From assembly GCA_002719335.1 (NCBI GenBank), contig PBHE01000011.1:5022-57535 (forward strand): a stretch of 52,514 nt of DNA. The letters run 5' to 3'. Numbering within the stretch: the stretch's first letter is position 1; every line of letters begins with the position of its first letter. The DNA comes from Acidimicrobiaceae bacterium. Lineage in GTDB: Bacteria; Actinomycetota; Acidimicrobiia; Acidimicrobiales; Poriferisodalaceae. Shown in pieces: positions 8,292-17,969 of the stretch. The notes beneath the pieces were generated by a model. The model searched no databases and was not told the origin of the DNA. It saw only the letters and a list, made by a program, of their open reading frames with translations. Position numbers and translations under genes: made by a program.

Positions 8292-11200
8292 CTAAATTGT
8301 GTTCGATCCGCGCATGGCTGCTGTCGCGACTACGTCGAATGACCGTTGATTCGGAGTGACTACCACCCCGTAATCGCGTCGCGCAGCCTCCGGAGACACC
8401 AACCCATCTCGCACATCGCGCAGCACTAAATCAGGATCTCGGTTAAAAGGATCGCCCCATCCTCCGCCACCAGGTGTTTCCGCGATCATTCTCGCAGGAC
8501 CAAGTTTGGTGACTCCGTACTTGGGGGGAATAAATGCTTCACCATCGACTGGGACTATCCATTCGAGCCCAACGCCGCCGGTGCCTCCACCTTGCACGCC
8601 GTGTCCGCTAGGAGTATCGAGTCCTTCAGCTCGGAACGACCAAATGGCCGATTCGAGAATGTCCGCTTCGTAGCGAACGCCAGTCCCACCACGCATGGCG
8701 CCAGGACCAGCATTATCGCAACGTTGTTCATGACAGATGTAACGAACCGGATAGTGCTGTTCGTGAAACTCCAGGTTTGGCATATCAAGACCGCCGAGGG
8801 TGATGAGGTGACCCATTTGAGCAAACCCGTCGCGCTCAGCTGTCGCACCAGGCGTACCCATAGCGTGCCACTGGTACATCACCCAGGTGGATCCGTCATC
8901 TCGCCGACCGGCAACGTGGCCGTGCATGGTTTTGGACCACGCCGCGCATGCTCGGGTCGGATCGGCTCCAGCCAATGCCTGCCAAACTGCGATAACGATC
9001 TCATGTGCGACATACACCGTATTCATAGTCATCGGGGCAGGTGGTAGCGCATTGACTATCGAACCCTCAGGCGCGTTGATCGAAACGCAACGGTAGGTGC
9101 CTTCGTTGCGAGGAATGCTTGTGTCGAAAAAGGAGGAAATTGCCAAGAAAACAGACGAGTACGTATTTGCAATTGAACTGTTCTTAAAGCCTTCGATTTG
9201 GGGGTCGGTCCCCGAGAAATCGACACTTATCTGATCTCCGTCGATCGTCATTTTTACTCGTACGGCGATATCTGTTTTTACGAAACAGTCGTTGTCGGTG
9301 TGATCTTCACCAAAGTAAATGCCGTCAGGGAGAGCGAGCACTGCTGAACGCATGCGTCGTTCAGCATGATCGAGGACGCCGTCTAGATAGGAGAGGTATG
9401 CGTCTATGCCTAGCTCGGTTGCTAAGCCGACCACACGTTCGCCTCCGATTTGAGTAGAGCCCAGCATCGCCAAGAGGTCGCCATCGAGGAGCTCGGGAGT
9501 TCTGCAGTTGATGAGTAGAAGCTCCCAGAGATCTTCTCTGACCCTGCCTTCCTCTATAAGTCGCAGTACTGGAAGACGAATTCCCTCCTGCCATATTTCG
9601 GTTGCTTCGGGGTTGTAGGTGCCGGCAAGCCCACCTCCAATATCTGACTGGTGTGCTCTGTTGCAGCAGAACCCTGCGAGTAAAGGGTCGGTAGCTCCAA
9701 CGAAGATTGGTCGAGCGATCACCCAGTCAGGTAAATGATTTCCACCCGCCACATACGGATCAGACAAAAGAAAGACGTCGCCCACCCGCAGGTTGTCGCC
9801 ATATTTGGCGAGAAGAGCGCGAACAGCGAACCCACCACCGCCGGTGTGAATCGGGATTCCGTCAGCATTAGCGACCAGGGTTCCGTCTGGGGTTGTGATG
9901 AAGCAACTGAAATCGTGGCTTTGGCTAAATATGGTGCTTCGCGCCGTTCGGGTCATGACCCAACCCATGTGGCGGCTGATCTGATCAAGCCGGTTTTGCA
10001 TTAACGCCAAGACCACAGGGTCCATCTCCCCGGTGCGATGTTCAACCTTGTCATCGGTTTGCGCGACGTCGATAAAGAAATCACCTGAAGTATCTACCCA
10101 TAAATGGTCGCCTGGTCGGGCTACAACAGTTGTTGTGGCTTCCTCAACTAGGGCTGGTCCGTCGATGCGATCTCCGGGCCGTAACAGAGACCCGTCGTGT
10201 ACTGCTGTTTTCGCCCATCCCGTTCCGGGGAACCAGACTGGGCGCATATCAATGGGAGCTGGTAGACCCTCGGACGGGGTACCTCCGGCGATCTCAACAT
10301 CACCGGTCGAACCTCGAGCAGTTAAACGAAGAGACGAGACCATGATGATTCCATCGTCTTGCACATGACCGTACAGACGTTGGTATTCGGCCTCAAATGC
10401 CGACCTTGTCGCCTGAGCGTCAAATGCTTGCGCTTCTACCCCCACTCTGATGGACCAAAGTTGCCCGGGATGATGTAACTCGATTTCGTAGTCGAGATTG
10501 ACTTCGGGTTCTGTGAACCCCTCGTTCGCCATAACTGTGAGCGCCCGACTAGTGAGAGAATCGAAACCCTCTTCGATGGTTCCAGCCGGCATCTCGTCTA
10601 ATGAGCCCATTAAGAACCTCGTGAAGTCCTGACGGACATCAGCGTGCAGCATCCCAATGGCGCAAAGGGCACCGGCGTCTCGAGGTACGTGAACTCGAGC
10701 GCAACCCAAACCAGCAGCAACGTTGGCGCCGTGCATGGGACCCGCACCACCTGCCGCAACCAACGTGAATCGTCTAGGAGAATGCCCGCGTTCGATCGAA
10801 ATGTGCTCAACGGCGCTCAATAGATGCTGTTCGACTAATTCGATGATGCCGGCGGCGGCTTCTTCGATCGACATGCCAAGCTTTTGTGCAACATGAATAT
10901 TTATTGCCTCTCTAGCGGCATCAAGGTCTAAATCGAGGATTCCTCCTGCAGATTTTCCGGGGCGTAAACGCCCCAGGACGAGATGAGCGTCGGTGACTGT
11001 AGGCAAGGTCCCTCCGCTGCCGTAACAGGCCGGTCCTGGATCGGCTCCGGCTCCTTCGGGGCCAACATAAAGAAGGCCCGCCCCGTCAACTCCGGCAATC
11101 GTGCCGCCTCCCGCACCGACCGTATGAATATCTATCGCGGGAGTGGACACGTGGTACCCGGCAATATCCACATCGTCGCGTGTTGCCACTTCACCGTTAG

Positions 11201-12173
11201 ACATAAGGAGCACATCGCAGGAAGTCCCACCGATTTCCATTGAAATGAGATTGCCTTCGTCTCCCGCACCCACGCCTGCGTGATCGACGGCGCGTCGGTA
11301 CAGATTGAGAGCACCGACTGCTGCTGCGGGCCCGCTGAGTAGCAGATTTACTGGTCTGTTAGCTAGTTGATCAACCGAGGCCGCGCCCCCATTTGATTGA
11401 ACCAACAAGATCGACCGAGCGAGACCTTGGGCAGTTAGCTCAGCATCCAACGAACGGAGGTACTTCACGATTCGAGGAGAAAGAGCCGCATTAACTACGG
11501 CGGTAGAGCTTCTCTCGTATTCACCCATCAGAGGTGAGACCTCTGCGGAACAAGTCACCCACTCGTTCGTCCACTGTTCTTTGACTACCTGAGCTAGTTG
11601 CTGCTCATGACGATCATCCACAAAACTGTTCATCAGAGCTATTGCAATCGTTTCGACCTGCTGGTTCTCAAAATCGGAGAGAATTCTTGACACCGAAGAG
11701 GTGTCAAGCGGCTGATGTTCACTTCCATCTGCGTCGATCCGCCCCGGTATTGAGCGCCGAAGGTAACGAGGAACTAGCACCGGTGCATAAGGAGCTCGAT
11801 GATTCCACTGGTCAGACCGAAGGCCACGACGAATTTCGATCGTGTCCCTGAAACCTTCTGTAGTGATCAACCCGACACTCGCTGCTTTTCCCTCCAACAT
11901 CGTGTTCGTTGCGATGGTAGAACCGTGAACGAAGAGAGAACATTGGCTCAGTACTTCCGATTTAGGGAGACCTAGGTCGACAGCGATTCGCTGAACAGCC
12001 GCGAGAACGCCTTGGCTCGGATCGGAAGGCACTGAAGGAACCTTCGCTACCCATGTCTTGCCTCGTGAGTCAGCAAGCACAAGATCGGTAAACGTGCCCC
12101 CCACATCAACACCGATACGCCAAGGAGTTTCAGGTCCGCTCGCCACTGTTGGAGGTGTTTCAGACTGCGTCAT
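8292..12173 (-). CDS. Fused hydantoinase/oxoprolinase (HyuA-HyuB), ATP-dependent cyclic amide hydrolase
   Basis: A 1293-residue fusion of the two subunits of N-methylhydantoinase/5-oxoprolinase, similar in length to eukaryotic 5-oxoprolinase. The HyuA half (about 20-690) starts with the ATP-binding motif GVDVGGTFTD, has SGPAAAVGA and MEIGGTSCDV in the middle, and carries GGAGPMHG near 490. The HyuB half (about 715-1290) starts with MDPVVLALMQNRL, has FSCFITTPDG and LSDPYVAGGNHLPD, and ends with a Gly-rich ETPGGGGWGDP motif. It should open a five-membered lactam or imide ring at the expense of ATP; 5-oxoproline, hydantoin or a methylhydantoin are candidates. It is divergent from an aminotransferase with 42 bp or less between starts, so the two transcription units may be coregulated. 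Substrate unassigned. Confidence 0.93.
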   Translation of the reverse strand: MTQSETPPTVASGPETPWRIGVDVGGTFTDLVLADSRGKTWVAKVPSVPSDPSQGVLAAVQRIAVDLGLPKSEVLSQCSLFVHGSTIATNTMLEGKAASVGLITTEGFRDTIEIRRGLRSDQWNHRAPYAPVLVPRYLRRSIPGRIDADGSEHQPLDTSSVSRILSDFENQQVETIAIALMNSFVDDRHEQQLAQVVKEQWTNEWVTCSAEVSPLMGEYERSSTAVVNAALSPRIVKYLRSLDAELTAQGLARSILLVQSNGGAASVDQLANRPVNLLLSGPAAAVGALNLYRRAVDHAGVGAGDEGNLISMEIGGTSCDVLLMSNGEVATRDDVDIAGYHVSTPAIDIHTVGAGGGTIAGVDGAGLLYVGPEGAGADPGPACYGSGGTLPTVTDAHLVLGRLRPGKSAGGILDLDLDAAREAINIHVAQKLGMSIEEAAAGIIELVEQHLLSAVEHISIERGHSPRRFTLVAAGGAGPMHGANVAAGLGCARVHVPRDAGALCAIGMLHADVRQDFTRFLMGSLDEMPAGTIEEGFDSLTSRALTVMANEGFTEPEVNLDYEIELHHPGQLWSIRVGVEAQAFDAQATRSAFEAEYQRLYGHVQDDGIIMVSSLRLTARGSTGDVEIAGGTPSEGLPAPIDMRPVWFPGTGWAKTAVHDGSLLRPGDRIDGPALVEEATTTVVARPGDHLWVDTSGDFFIDVAQTDDKVEHRTGEMDPVVLALMQNRLDQISRHMGWVMTRTARSTIFSQSHDFSCFITTPDGTLVANADGIPIHTGGGGFAVRALLAKYGDNLRVGDVFLLSDPYVAGGNHLPDWVIARPIFVGATDPLLAGFCCNRAHQSDIGGGLAGTYNPEATEIWQEGIRLPVLRLIEEGRVREDLWELLLINCRTPELLDGDLLAMLGSTQIGGERVVGLATELGIDAYLSYLDGVLDHAERRMRSAVLALPDGIYFGEDHTDNDCFVKTDIAVRVKMTIDGDQISVDFSGTDPQIEGFKNSSIANTYSSVFLAISSFFDTSIPRNEGTYRCVSINAPEGSIVNALPPAPMTMNTVYVAHEIVIAVWQALAGADPTRACAAWSKTMHGHVAGRRDDGSTWVMYQWHAMGTPGATAERDGFAQMGHLITLGGLDMPNLEFHEQHYPVRYICHEQRCDNAGPGAMRGGTGVRYEADILESAIWSFRAEGLDTPSGHGVQGGGTGGVGLEWIVPVDGEAFIPPKYGVTKLGPARMIAETPGGGGWGDPFNRDPDLVLRDVRDGLVSPEAARRDYGVVVTPNQRSFDVVATAAMRGSNTI

Positions 12174-12215
12174 AGGTATCGATCATCGCGCGCGTTGACC
12201 TGCGAGACTGTCGAA

Positions 12216-13541
12216 ATGGGCAATGGTTACCCAGCATCGACGTCTCGCTCCGCCGAACTTCACCGACGCGGACTGGCAGTCATTCCAGACGGGGTGTCGC
12301 GATCCACCGTGATAATTCGGCCTCACCCCATCTATGTCGACAACGCTAAAGGTGCTTGGATTACCGATGTCGACGGTAACCGTTATCTAGATTGCAACAA
12401 CAATTTCACCTCAATCATTCTGGGTCACGCTGACCCAGTGATCGAAGCAGCCGTACGAAAGCAGCTTGGTAGGGGGACAGCTTTTTCGATGGCGACCGAA
12501 GCAGAAATCGAACTTGCAGAAATTCTCTGTAGTCGAATATCGAGTTGTGAGCAGATGCGCTTTTGTAACTCGGGTACCGAAGGGGTAATGGGGGCGATCA
12601 AAGCGGCTCGAGCATTCACCGGCCGCCCTACAATTATCAAGGTTGAGGGCAGCTATCACGGCACGTATGACCATGCTGAAGCGAGCCTGGGGTCCGATCC
12701 GTCTAACTGGGGTCTAGCTGACGCTCCGTCTACAGTTCCCTACGCCCAAGGTGCCCCAGACTCTCTTGCCGATGAAGTTGTTGTGGTGCAATTCAACGAC
12801 GCGCACGGCGCAGTTGAAACGATTCGACGGGTCGGGACGCGTCTCGCAGCGGTCCTCTGTGACCTCATGCCATCCAGAGTTGGTATGCCAGTTCTCGATC
12901 CAACGTTCAGCGAAGCCCTCCGAACAACAACTCGAGAAGTTGGCGCCCTCCTGATACTTGACGAAGTGATTTCATTTCGCTTGGCGCACGGAGGTGCACA
13001 AGCGATTCACGGTATCGACCCGGATCTTACGGTCCTAGCCAAGATCATCGGTGGCGGGTTTCCCGTTGGTGCGATCGGGGGAAGATCTGATGTTATGGAA
13101 GTTTTTGCTGCGGTGGACGGAGACCGCGCAGCCGTGCCGTCCGGCGGGACTTATACCGCTAATCCGGTAACGATGACAGCGGGAGTCGCCTGCATGCGCG
13201 AACTCACAGGTCCAAATTTTGATCGCTTGGATGACATTGGCAATCAGATACGCCAAGGGCTGGAAGGTCTATTTGAAGAACGTGCGATCGAATGGCAGGT
13301 GACAGGCGCCGGCTCGTTGTTTCGGATTCACCCGCACCAACGAAGGATCTGCAGTTATCGAGATGCGCATCTCAATAGCGACGAAACGACTGTCATGACG
13401 TCTCTGCAGCATCGGTTACTTGAGCGCGAGGTGTACCTCAGTGGCTACGGCATGGGTTGCGTCAATCTCGCCACTTCCGACGCCGACATTCACCATTTTC
13501 TAGGTGCGGCGAGTGAAGCCCTCCGTCTTGTTGTTCCCTGA
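12216..13541 (+). CDS. Class III PLP-dependent aminotransferase (glutamate-1-semialdehyde aminomutase-like)
   Basis: A 441-residue fold-type I PLP enzyme. The family signature is complete: the cofactor-contacting Asp249 in LILDEVISF, and the Schiff-base Lys276 in LAKIIGGGFPVGA. NSGTEGVMGAIKAAR supplies the phosphate-binding loop, and the ending resembles HemL-like aminotransferases. It is unlikely to be the housekeeping HemL, because it sits in a catabolic operon with an amidase and a thioesterase 20 bp downstream. An in-frame TTG at 12195 would add seven residues; neither start has a clear ribosome binding site. The likely job is transamination or isomerisation of an amino acid released from an amide or cyclic amide. 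Confidence 0.9.
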   Translation: MGNGYPASTSRSAELHRRGLAVIPDGVSRSTVIIRPHPIYVDNAKGAWITDVDGNRYLDCNNNFTSIILGHADPVIEAAVRKQLGRGTAFSMATEAEIELAEILCSRISSCEQMRFCNSGTEGVMGAIKAARAFTGRPTIIKVEGSYHGTYDHAEASLGSDPSNWGLADAPSTVPYAQGAPDSLADEVVVVQFNDAHGAVETIRRVGTRLAAVLCDLMPSRVGMPVLDPTFSEALRTTTREVGALLILDEVISFRLAHGGAQAIHGIDPDLTVLAKIIGGGFPVGAIGGRSDVMEVFAAVDGDRAAVPSGGTYTANPVTMTAGVACMRELTGPNFDRLDDIGNQIRQGLEGLFEERAIEWQVTGAGSLFRIHPHQRRICSYRDAHLNSDETTVMTSLQHRLLEREVYLSGYGMGCVNLATSDADIHHFLGAASEALRLVVP

Positions 13542-13548
13542 AACGAAC

Positions 13549-13554
13549 TACGGT
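13549..13554 (+). promoter_or_regulatory. -10 box of a likely leaderless promoter (TACGGT)
   Basis: TACGGT lies exactly 7 nt before the amidase ATG at 13562, inside the 20-bp gap after the aminotransferase stop, and no Shine-Dalgarno sequence is present. The amidase may therefore have its own internal promoter within the operon. Confidence 0.45.
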
Positions 13555-13561
13555 TTGGGCC

Positions 13562-15019
13562 ATGTCGACCGACTTGATGTTGAAGCCCGCGTCAGAATTA
13601 GCGATGCTGATCAAATCACGCGAAACCAGTGCTCGAGAATTGCTCGATGAAGCCATAGCTCGATACGAAATCTTTAACCCAACAGTCAACGCGATAACTG
13701 AAATCCGAATCGAGATAGCGAGAACTCGAGCCCTCGCTGCCGACGAAGCCACGGCGCAAGGGGAATCGTGGGGACCCTTCCATGGGCTGCCAGTAACAAT
13801 CAAAGAGGCCTACGACTGGGTTGGAACACCCTCAACCTGGGGTAATCCGGAATGGATCAACAATTTTCCTGACACGGATAGCCCTGCCGTGGAACGTTTA
13901 CTTGGCGCAGGAGCTGTCATATGGGCAAAGACCAACGTGCCTTACATGCTTGCTGATTGGCAATCTTTCAATGACATATACGGCTGCACTAACAATCCCT
14001 GGGATGTAGATCGAACTCCGGGTGGTTCCTCAGGGGGGTCAGCTGTCTCGTTGGCGACAGGCATGGCTGCACTTGAAATCGGCAGCGATATCGGTGCTTC
14101 CATCCGGAATCCGGCCCACTATTGCGGCGTGTTCGGCCATAAGCCCACGATGGATTTGATACCTCAACAAGGACACGCAGCTCCCGGGGTGGAGACCGTC
14201 ATCGACATTGCGGTAGTAGGACCGCTTGCTCGAAGCGCTATGGATCTTGATGTGGCGTTATCGGTTCTAGCTGGGCCCACTGGATTAGATGCCGCCGGAT
14301 ACAGGGTCGATTTGCCGAACCCGACAAGAGAATCCTTGGATGAATATCGCGTCGGTGTCCTTCTTGATACACCCGCATGTAAAACCGCTACACCGCTGAT
14401 CGATCATCTTCAGGACACCGTCGACCAACTCGCGGGTGCAGGAGTACAGGTCGTTGGCACCAGCCCACAAATCGACCAAGTGGAATTTTTTGAGAACTAT
14501 TTATTGTTGCTGCGAGCGGCGATGGGGGTTTTAATCGACGACGAAGCATGCGAGCTCGCGCTGACCGGACACCAAGCTTGGGAACGCGGAGAGCGCACCT
14601 ACCGAAATTTGGTGGATCACGCCGCCCATATGACCCACCGTGAATGGTTAGCGCTTCACCAGCAGCGGGAACGATATCGACAGCAATGGGCAGCATATTT
14701 TGACGAGTTCGACCTCCTTCTCTGCCCAGCCGCTGCTTCAACGGCTTTCCCTCACGACCATGAAGGGGAGCGCCCTGATCGGACCATCGAAATTGATGGG
14801 CGGCAAGAACCCGTAGTTGACCAACTGTTCTGGGCGGGTTGGAGTTGCAGTGTTTATCTACCCAGCACGGTTGCCCCAGTCGGTCTCCTTGAAGGTTTAC
14901 CGGTGGGCATTCAAATAGTGGCCCCGCATTTACATGATCGAAGATCCATCCATTTCGCATCGCTCATTGAACGTGAGCTAGGCGGGTTCGTTCCTCCTCC
15001 CGGTTATGAGAGCTTTTGA
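13562..15019 (+). CDS. Amidase (amidase-signature family)
   Basis: A 485-residue Ser-cisSer-Lys hydrolase acting on carboxylic amides in the cytoplasm. Lys81 is in PVTIKEAYDW, the cis-Ser156 is in PGGSSGGS, and the nucleophile Ser180 is in GSDIGASIR; the spacing of 24 residues between the two serines matches the family. The loop normally reads GGS, here GAS, a tolerated change. It lies between the aminotransferase and the thioesterase and overlaps the latter by 14 bp. It is not GatA, since no GatB or GatC is near. A second amidase with the same layout is at 28029-29465; their substrates may differ. The physiological amide is unknown. Confidence 0.92.
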   Translation: MSTDLMLKPASELAMLIKSRETSARELLDEAIARYEIFNPTVNAITEIRIEIARTRALAADEATAQGESWGPFHGLPVTIKEAYDWVGTPSTWGNPEWINNFPDTDSPAVERLLGAGAVIWAKTNVPYMLADWQSFNDIYGCTNNPWDVDRTPGGSSGGSAVSLATGMAALEIGSDIGASIRNPAHYCGVFGHKPTMDLIPQQGHAAPGVETVIDIAVVGPLARSAMDLDVALSVLAGPTGLDAAGYRVDLPNPTRESLDEYRVGVLLDTPACKTATPLIDHLQDTVDQLAGAGVQVVGTSPQIDQVEFFENYLLLLRAAMGVLIDDEACELALTGHQAWERGERTYRNLVDHAAHMTHREWLALHQQRERYRQQWAAYFDEFDLLLCPAAASTAFPHDHEGERPDRTIEIDGRQEPVVDQLFWAGWSCSVYLPSTVAPVGLLEGLPVGIQIVAPHLHDRRSIHFASLIERELGGFVPPPGYESF

Positions 15020-15911
15020 AGCGAGGCGACAGATCGGTTCACTTCTGGCAGCCTGTTCCATCGTGGACGACCCCATCAGCGAGCTACTCGACGTCCTTGA
15101 CCTTAGAGAACGAGATGACGAGGGATTCGTTGGTCTTGGTTCCGGACATAGTGGATACGGTCTTTTCGGCGGCCATCTAATAGCCCAGTCGATTGTCGCG
15201 GCATATCGATCAGTTGACCCTGAACGACGCCTTCACTCAGTCCATGCGTTCTTTCTTCGCGGAGGCGATGGCATCCAGAACATCGACTACGACGTCGAGA
15301 CGATGCGAGATGGACGCACTTTTTGTCACAGGCGGGTGACCGGTTCCCAAAACGACAAGACCATCTTTGATCTCACTGCGTCATTCCACACTCCAGAATT
15401 AGGGCCCGGCGTGATCTCGCCTTCGCCACCTCAACATATGGAGGAGCCGGAGAACCTCCCAACCTTTGAAGAATGCATGGCTGAAGTCGGTCCCATTTTT
15501 GGGGATGAATGGTCCAAAGGCCCTCGCCCGGTCGAGTATCGAATTGAGCACGCACCATGGTCCCCAACTGGACCCTCAGAAACTGGAGGCATCAATTTTT
15601 GGTTTCGAGCGCGACGAGCCTTAAGCGATCAGCCCGAGATCCATGCCGCGATTCTCGCCTATATGAGCGACGACTGCGTCGCTGACACACTTCTTGTGCC
15701 CTACGGGCGTACGTGGGGTACAGAAGGCACCATGCTTGTGAGTCTTGATCATGCGATGTGGTTTCACACAGAAGCCCGCGCCGATGAATGGGTTTACGTA
15801 GAGCAGTGGCCCGTGGAGGCCTCAGGAGCCCGTGGACTTGCCGAGTCTCGGATGTGGCAAGACGACCGACTAATCGCTTCGGTCGCGCAAGAAGCACTCA
15901 CGCGTTTTTGA
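15006..15911 (+). CDS. tesB: Acyl-CoA thioesterase II
   Basis: A 301-residue double-hotdog thioesterase hydrolysing acyl-CoA to free acid and CoA. The TesB catalytic triad positions are visible: Asp in AYMSDDC, the Ser-Leu-Asp-His segment in LVSLDHAMWFH, and Gln in SVAQEALTR. The N-terminal hotdog carries FGGHLIAQS and HSVHAFFLRGG. The ATG at 15006 overlaps the amidase by 14 bp, suggesting coupling; a GTG at 15063 would give the more typical TesB N-terminus (VDDPISELLDVLDL) and may be the true start. Its place after an amidase suggests recycling of CoA from an acyl-CoA made in the same pathway. Confidence 0.9.
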   Translation: MRAFEARRQIGSLLAACSIVDDPISELLDVLDLRERDDEGFVGLGSGHSGYGLFGGHLIAQSIVAAYRSVDPERRLHSVHAFFLRGGDGIQNIDYDVETMRDGRTFCHRRVTGSQNDKTIFDLTASFHTPELGPGVISPSPPQHMEEPENLPTFEECMAEVGPIFGDEWSKGPRPVEYRIEHAPWSPTGPSETGGINFWFRARRALSDQPEIHAAILAYMSDDCVADTLLVPYGRTWGTEGTMLVSLDHAMWFHTEARADEWVYVEQWPVEASGARGLAESRMWQDDRLIASVAQEALTRF

Positions 15912-15918
15912 CGACGTG

Positions 15919-16770
15919 TTAAGACGCAGTCCCGGTAAACCAACTGCGAATTGACGCCGTTACATCTTCGAGGGGACCGAAACATCCAAGATGATCTGAG
16001 TCCGCGAAGACTTCGAGGACGCCGGTAGGTAGGCGTTCAGCTATCAACGGTGCTGCCGTTGACGGACGATCAGATCCCTTGCCTCCGTAGGCAACAAGAA
16101 CAGGGACGCTCACATAAGGGAGCTGATCCCATCCCTGTTGGAGAAACTGTTCAAAAGCTCTCGATTCGAGGGCGGGTGAACATGCCAGCTCCACGGAACC
16201 ATCTGGCCTGTCGTTGAATCCATGTTGTACGTAAACCTCAAGACATTCCTGGTGCAATTCATCAAGTGGAGGGCGGGTCCCATAGCGTTCAATAACCTCA
16301 ACTCGTGACGAAAAGACGGTGCGGCGACGCTTGGTGGCCTCGACAAAATCGAAAGCTCCAGCCGGTCGATCTTCGGTTCGTTCGAAAATGACTGGTTCAT
16401 AGACCCAGGCCCGGCTGAAGGCATCAGGGCGAGCCAGGCTCGCGAGAATGCTCGTCGCCCCACCCATAGAGTGACCAACGACCCAGGCATCGTTGAGAGC
16501 TAACGCATCTACCGCTGCTGACAGATCAGCGACCATCCGGTGTTCAAAAAAATCGATGCCCTCCGGATTTTTCGTGGCTCCGTGGGCACGAAGATCGACA
16601 CAGATTGCTCGAAAATCAGGACCAAGTCGTTCAATGATTGGTTCCCACATCCGCGAGATGAGCCCGGTCCCATGAACAAAAACCGTGGGGCGGCCCGGGC
16701 CACCGTAATCATGTACGGCTACTTCTACGCCATCTTCTGAGGAAACAAAACTTGTGAGAGGGTCAGACAT
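15919..16770 (-). CDS. Alpha/beta hydrolase (Ser nucleophile)
   Basis: A 283-residue alpha/beta hydrolase with the oxyanion motif VFVHGTG, the nucleophile Ser101 in GHSMGG and His260 in DSDHLGCFGP. An acidic residue in the VLVAYGGKGSDRP loop probably completes the triad. It converges on tesB with a 7-bp gap. Upstream it follows the CoA-transferase gene after 13 bp, so the two are probably one transcript. Esterase, lactonase or C-C hydrolase activity is possible; the sequence does not tell. Confidence 0.85.
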   Translation of the reverse strand: MSDPLTSFVSSEDGVEVAVHDYGGPGRPTVFVHGTGLISRMWEPIIERLGPDFRAICVDLRAHGATKNPEGIDFFEHRMVADLSAAVDALALNDAWVVGHSMGGATSILASLARPDAFSRAWVYEPVIFERTEDRPAGAFDFVEATKRRRTVFSSRVEVIERYGTRPPLDELHQECLEVYVQHGFNDRPDGSVELACSPALESRAFEQFLQQGWDQLPYVSVPVLVAYGGKGSDRPSTAAPLIAERLPTGVLEVFADSDHLGCFGPLEDVTASIRSWFTGTAS

Positions 16771-16783
16771 AGTTGGGGTTAGT

Positions 16784-17965
16784 TCAGGCGACGATATCTT
16801 TAGCCCGCAACTCCTCGATCTCGTGGTTGTGGAAACCTAACCCGCTAAGTATTTCGTCTGTGTGTTCCCCTTTCCCTGGGGAGTGGCGGCGTAATTGTGT
16901 TGGCGTGGCGCTGAATTTTGCTGGCGGCTTCACCGTTCGAATCCGACCGACGGTGGGATGAACTTCTTCAATAATTGTGCGGTTGTGTATTACCTGCGGA
17001 TCGGCGAAAACTTCGTGCCGGGAGAGGACACGAGCGCATGGCACATCTGCGGCCTCCAAAGCGGAAATCGCGTCAGCGGTTGCCATTCGTTTGAGGATTG
17101 CCGCGAATTCAGTGCGTTGAGCTTCTGAGTTGCGCAAACGAGCATCACGCGTTGCGAAACGCGGGTCATTAGCAAGCTCGGGTCGACCGAGGGCTTCACA
17201 CGCATTTCTGTACTGATCGAAGTTCACCCAATTGGCTGCAATTTGCCCGTCAACTGTTTCCCAAGGTTCGTACCACTCGCTATAGGTCGGAGTAGGAGCA
17301 GCATCAGGCAATGACTCGTTCCAAAAAACCTCTAGCCACATCCAATGAAGCATCGTGTCGAGCAGCGCAACTTGTACATGCTGCCCGCCTGCCCCATTCG
17401 CCCGAGCTACAAGAGCAGCAAGTACGGCGTTTGCACCTGCCATTGCGGTTGTTTTGTCTGCAACGACCGCTTTCACATACGTGCCATTTTGAGCTTCAGT
17501 CATACCCGACATTGCTTGAATGATGGGGTCGTAGACAGGGCGATCGGCATAGGGGCCATCGGCACCGAAACCAGATACTGACAAATAGACCAAGTCGGGG
17601 TTTATCTTCGAAAGATTCGAGTAATCAATTGCTAACCGCTCGACGACACCAGGTCTGAAGTTCTGTATGAACACATCAGCTTCGACGACAAGTTTCATCA
17701 AAATCTCACGTCCGGCCTCATCTCGAATGTCGAGATCCATGCCGCGCTTATTCCTGTGCATAGAAACCCAACACCCTGATTGGTCACCGTTCACGGCACC
17801 TGTCATGCGCATCACGTCAGGAACCCCAACCTTTTCGATGAAAATGACGTCGGCTCCCTGTTCGGCAAGCCATGAACTCGCCCAAGGTCCAGCGACAGCA
17901 CTGGACACATCAACCACCTTGATCCCAGCGAGGGGTCCAGTCCCGTTTTGTTGTTCTGGTTTCAC
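16784..17965 (-). CDS. CaiB/BaiF family III CoA-transferase
   Basis: A 393-residue class III CoA-transferase that moves CoA between carboxylic acids through an enzyme-bound aspartyl intermediate. The catalytic Asp170 is in VVADKTTAMAG, the position of Asp169 in formyl-CoA transferase and CaiB. The N-terminal Rossmann-like segment (IKVVDVSSAVAGPWASS) and NFRPGVVERL motif are standard. The start is GTG, preceded by GGAGTT that overlaps the stop of the upstream hydrolase gene 4 bp away. This tight spacing indicates a three-gene operon (hydrolase, CoA-transferase, hydrolase). Donor and acceptor acids are unknown. Confidence 0.92.
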   Translation of the reverse strand: MKPEQQNGTGPLAGIKVVDVSSAVAGPWASSWLAEQGADVIFIEKVGVPDVMRMTGAVNGDQSGCWVSMHRNKRGMDLDIRDEAGREILMKLVVEADVFIQNFRPGVVERLAIDYSNLSKINPDLVYLSVSGFGADGPYADRPVYDPIIQAMSGMTEAQNGTYVKAVVADKTTAMAGANAVLAALVARANGAGGQHVQVALLDTMLHWMWLEVFWNESLPDAAPTPTYSEWYEPWETVDGQIAANWVNFDQYRNACEALGRPELANDPRFATRDARLRNSEAQRTEFAAILKRMATADAISALEAADVPCARVLSRHEVFADPQVIHNRTIIEEVHPTVGRIRTVKPPAKFSATPTQLRRHSPGKGEHTDEILSGLGFHNHEIEELRAKDIVA

Positions 17966-17969
17966 GAGT

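Noticed and set aside
12216..13541. Housekeeping glutamate-1-semialdehyde aminomutase (hemL)
   Set aside because: Similar fold and motif, but it lies in a catabolic operon with amidase and thioesterase genes and no haem genes; a specific hemL call is not supported.
14388..14960. 190-residue antisense reading frame within the first amidase gene
   Set aside because: Composition typical of an antisense shadow; the amidase on the plus strand is complete.
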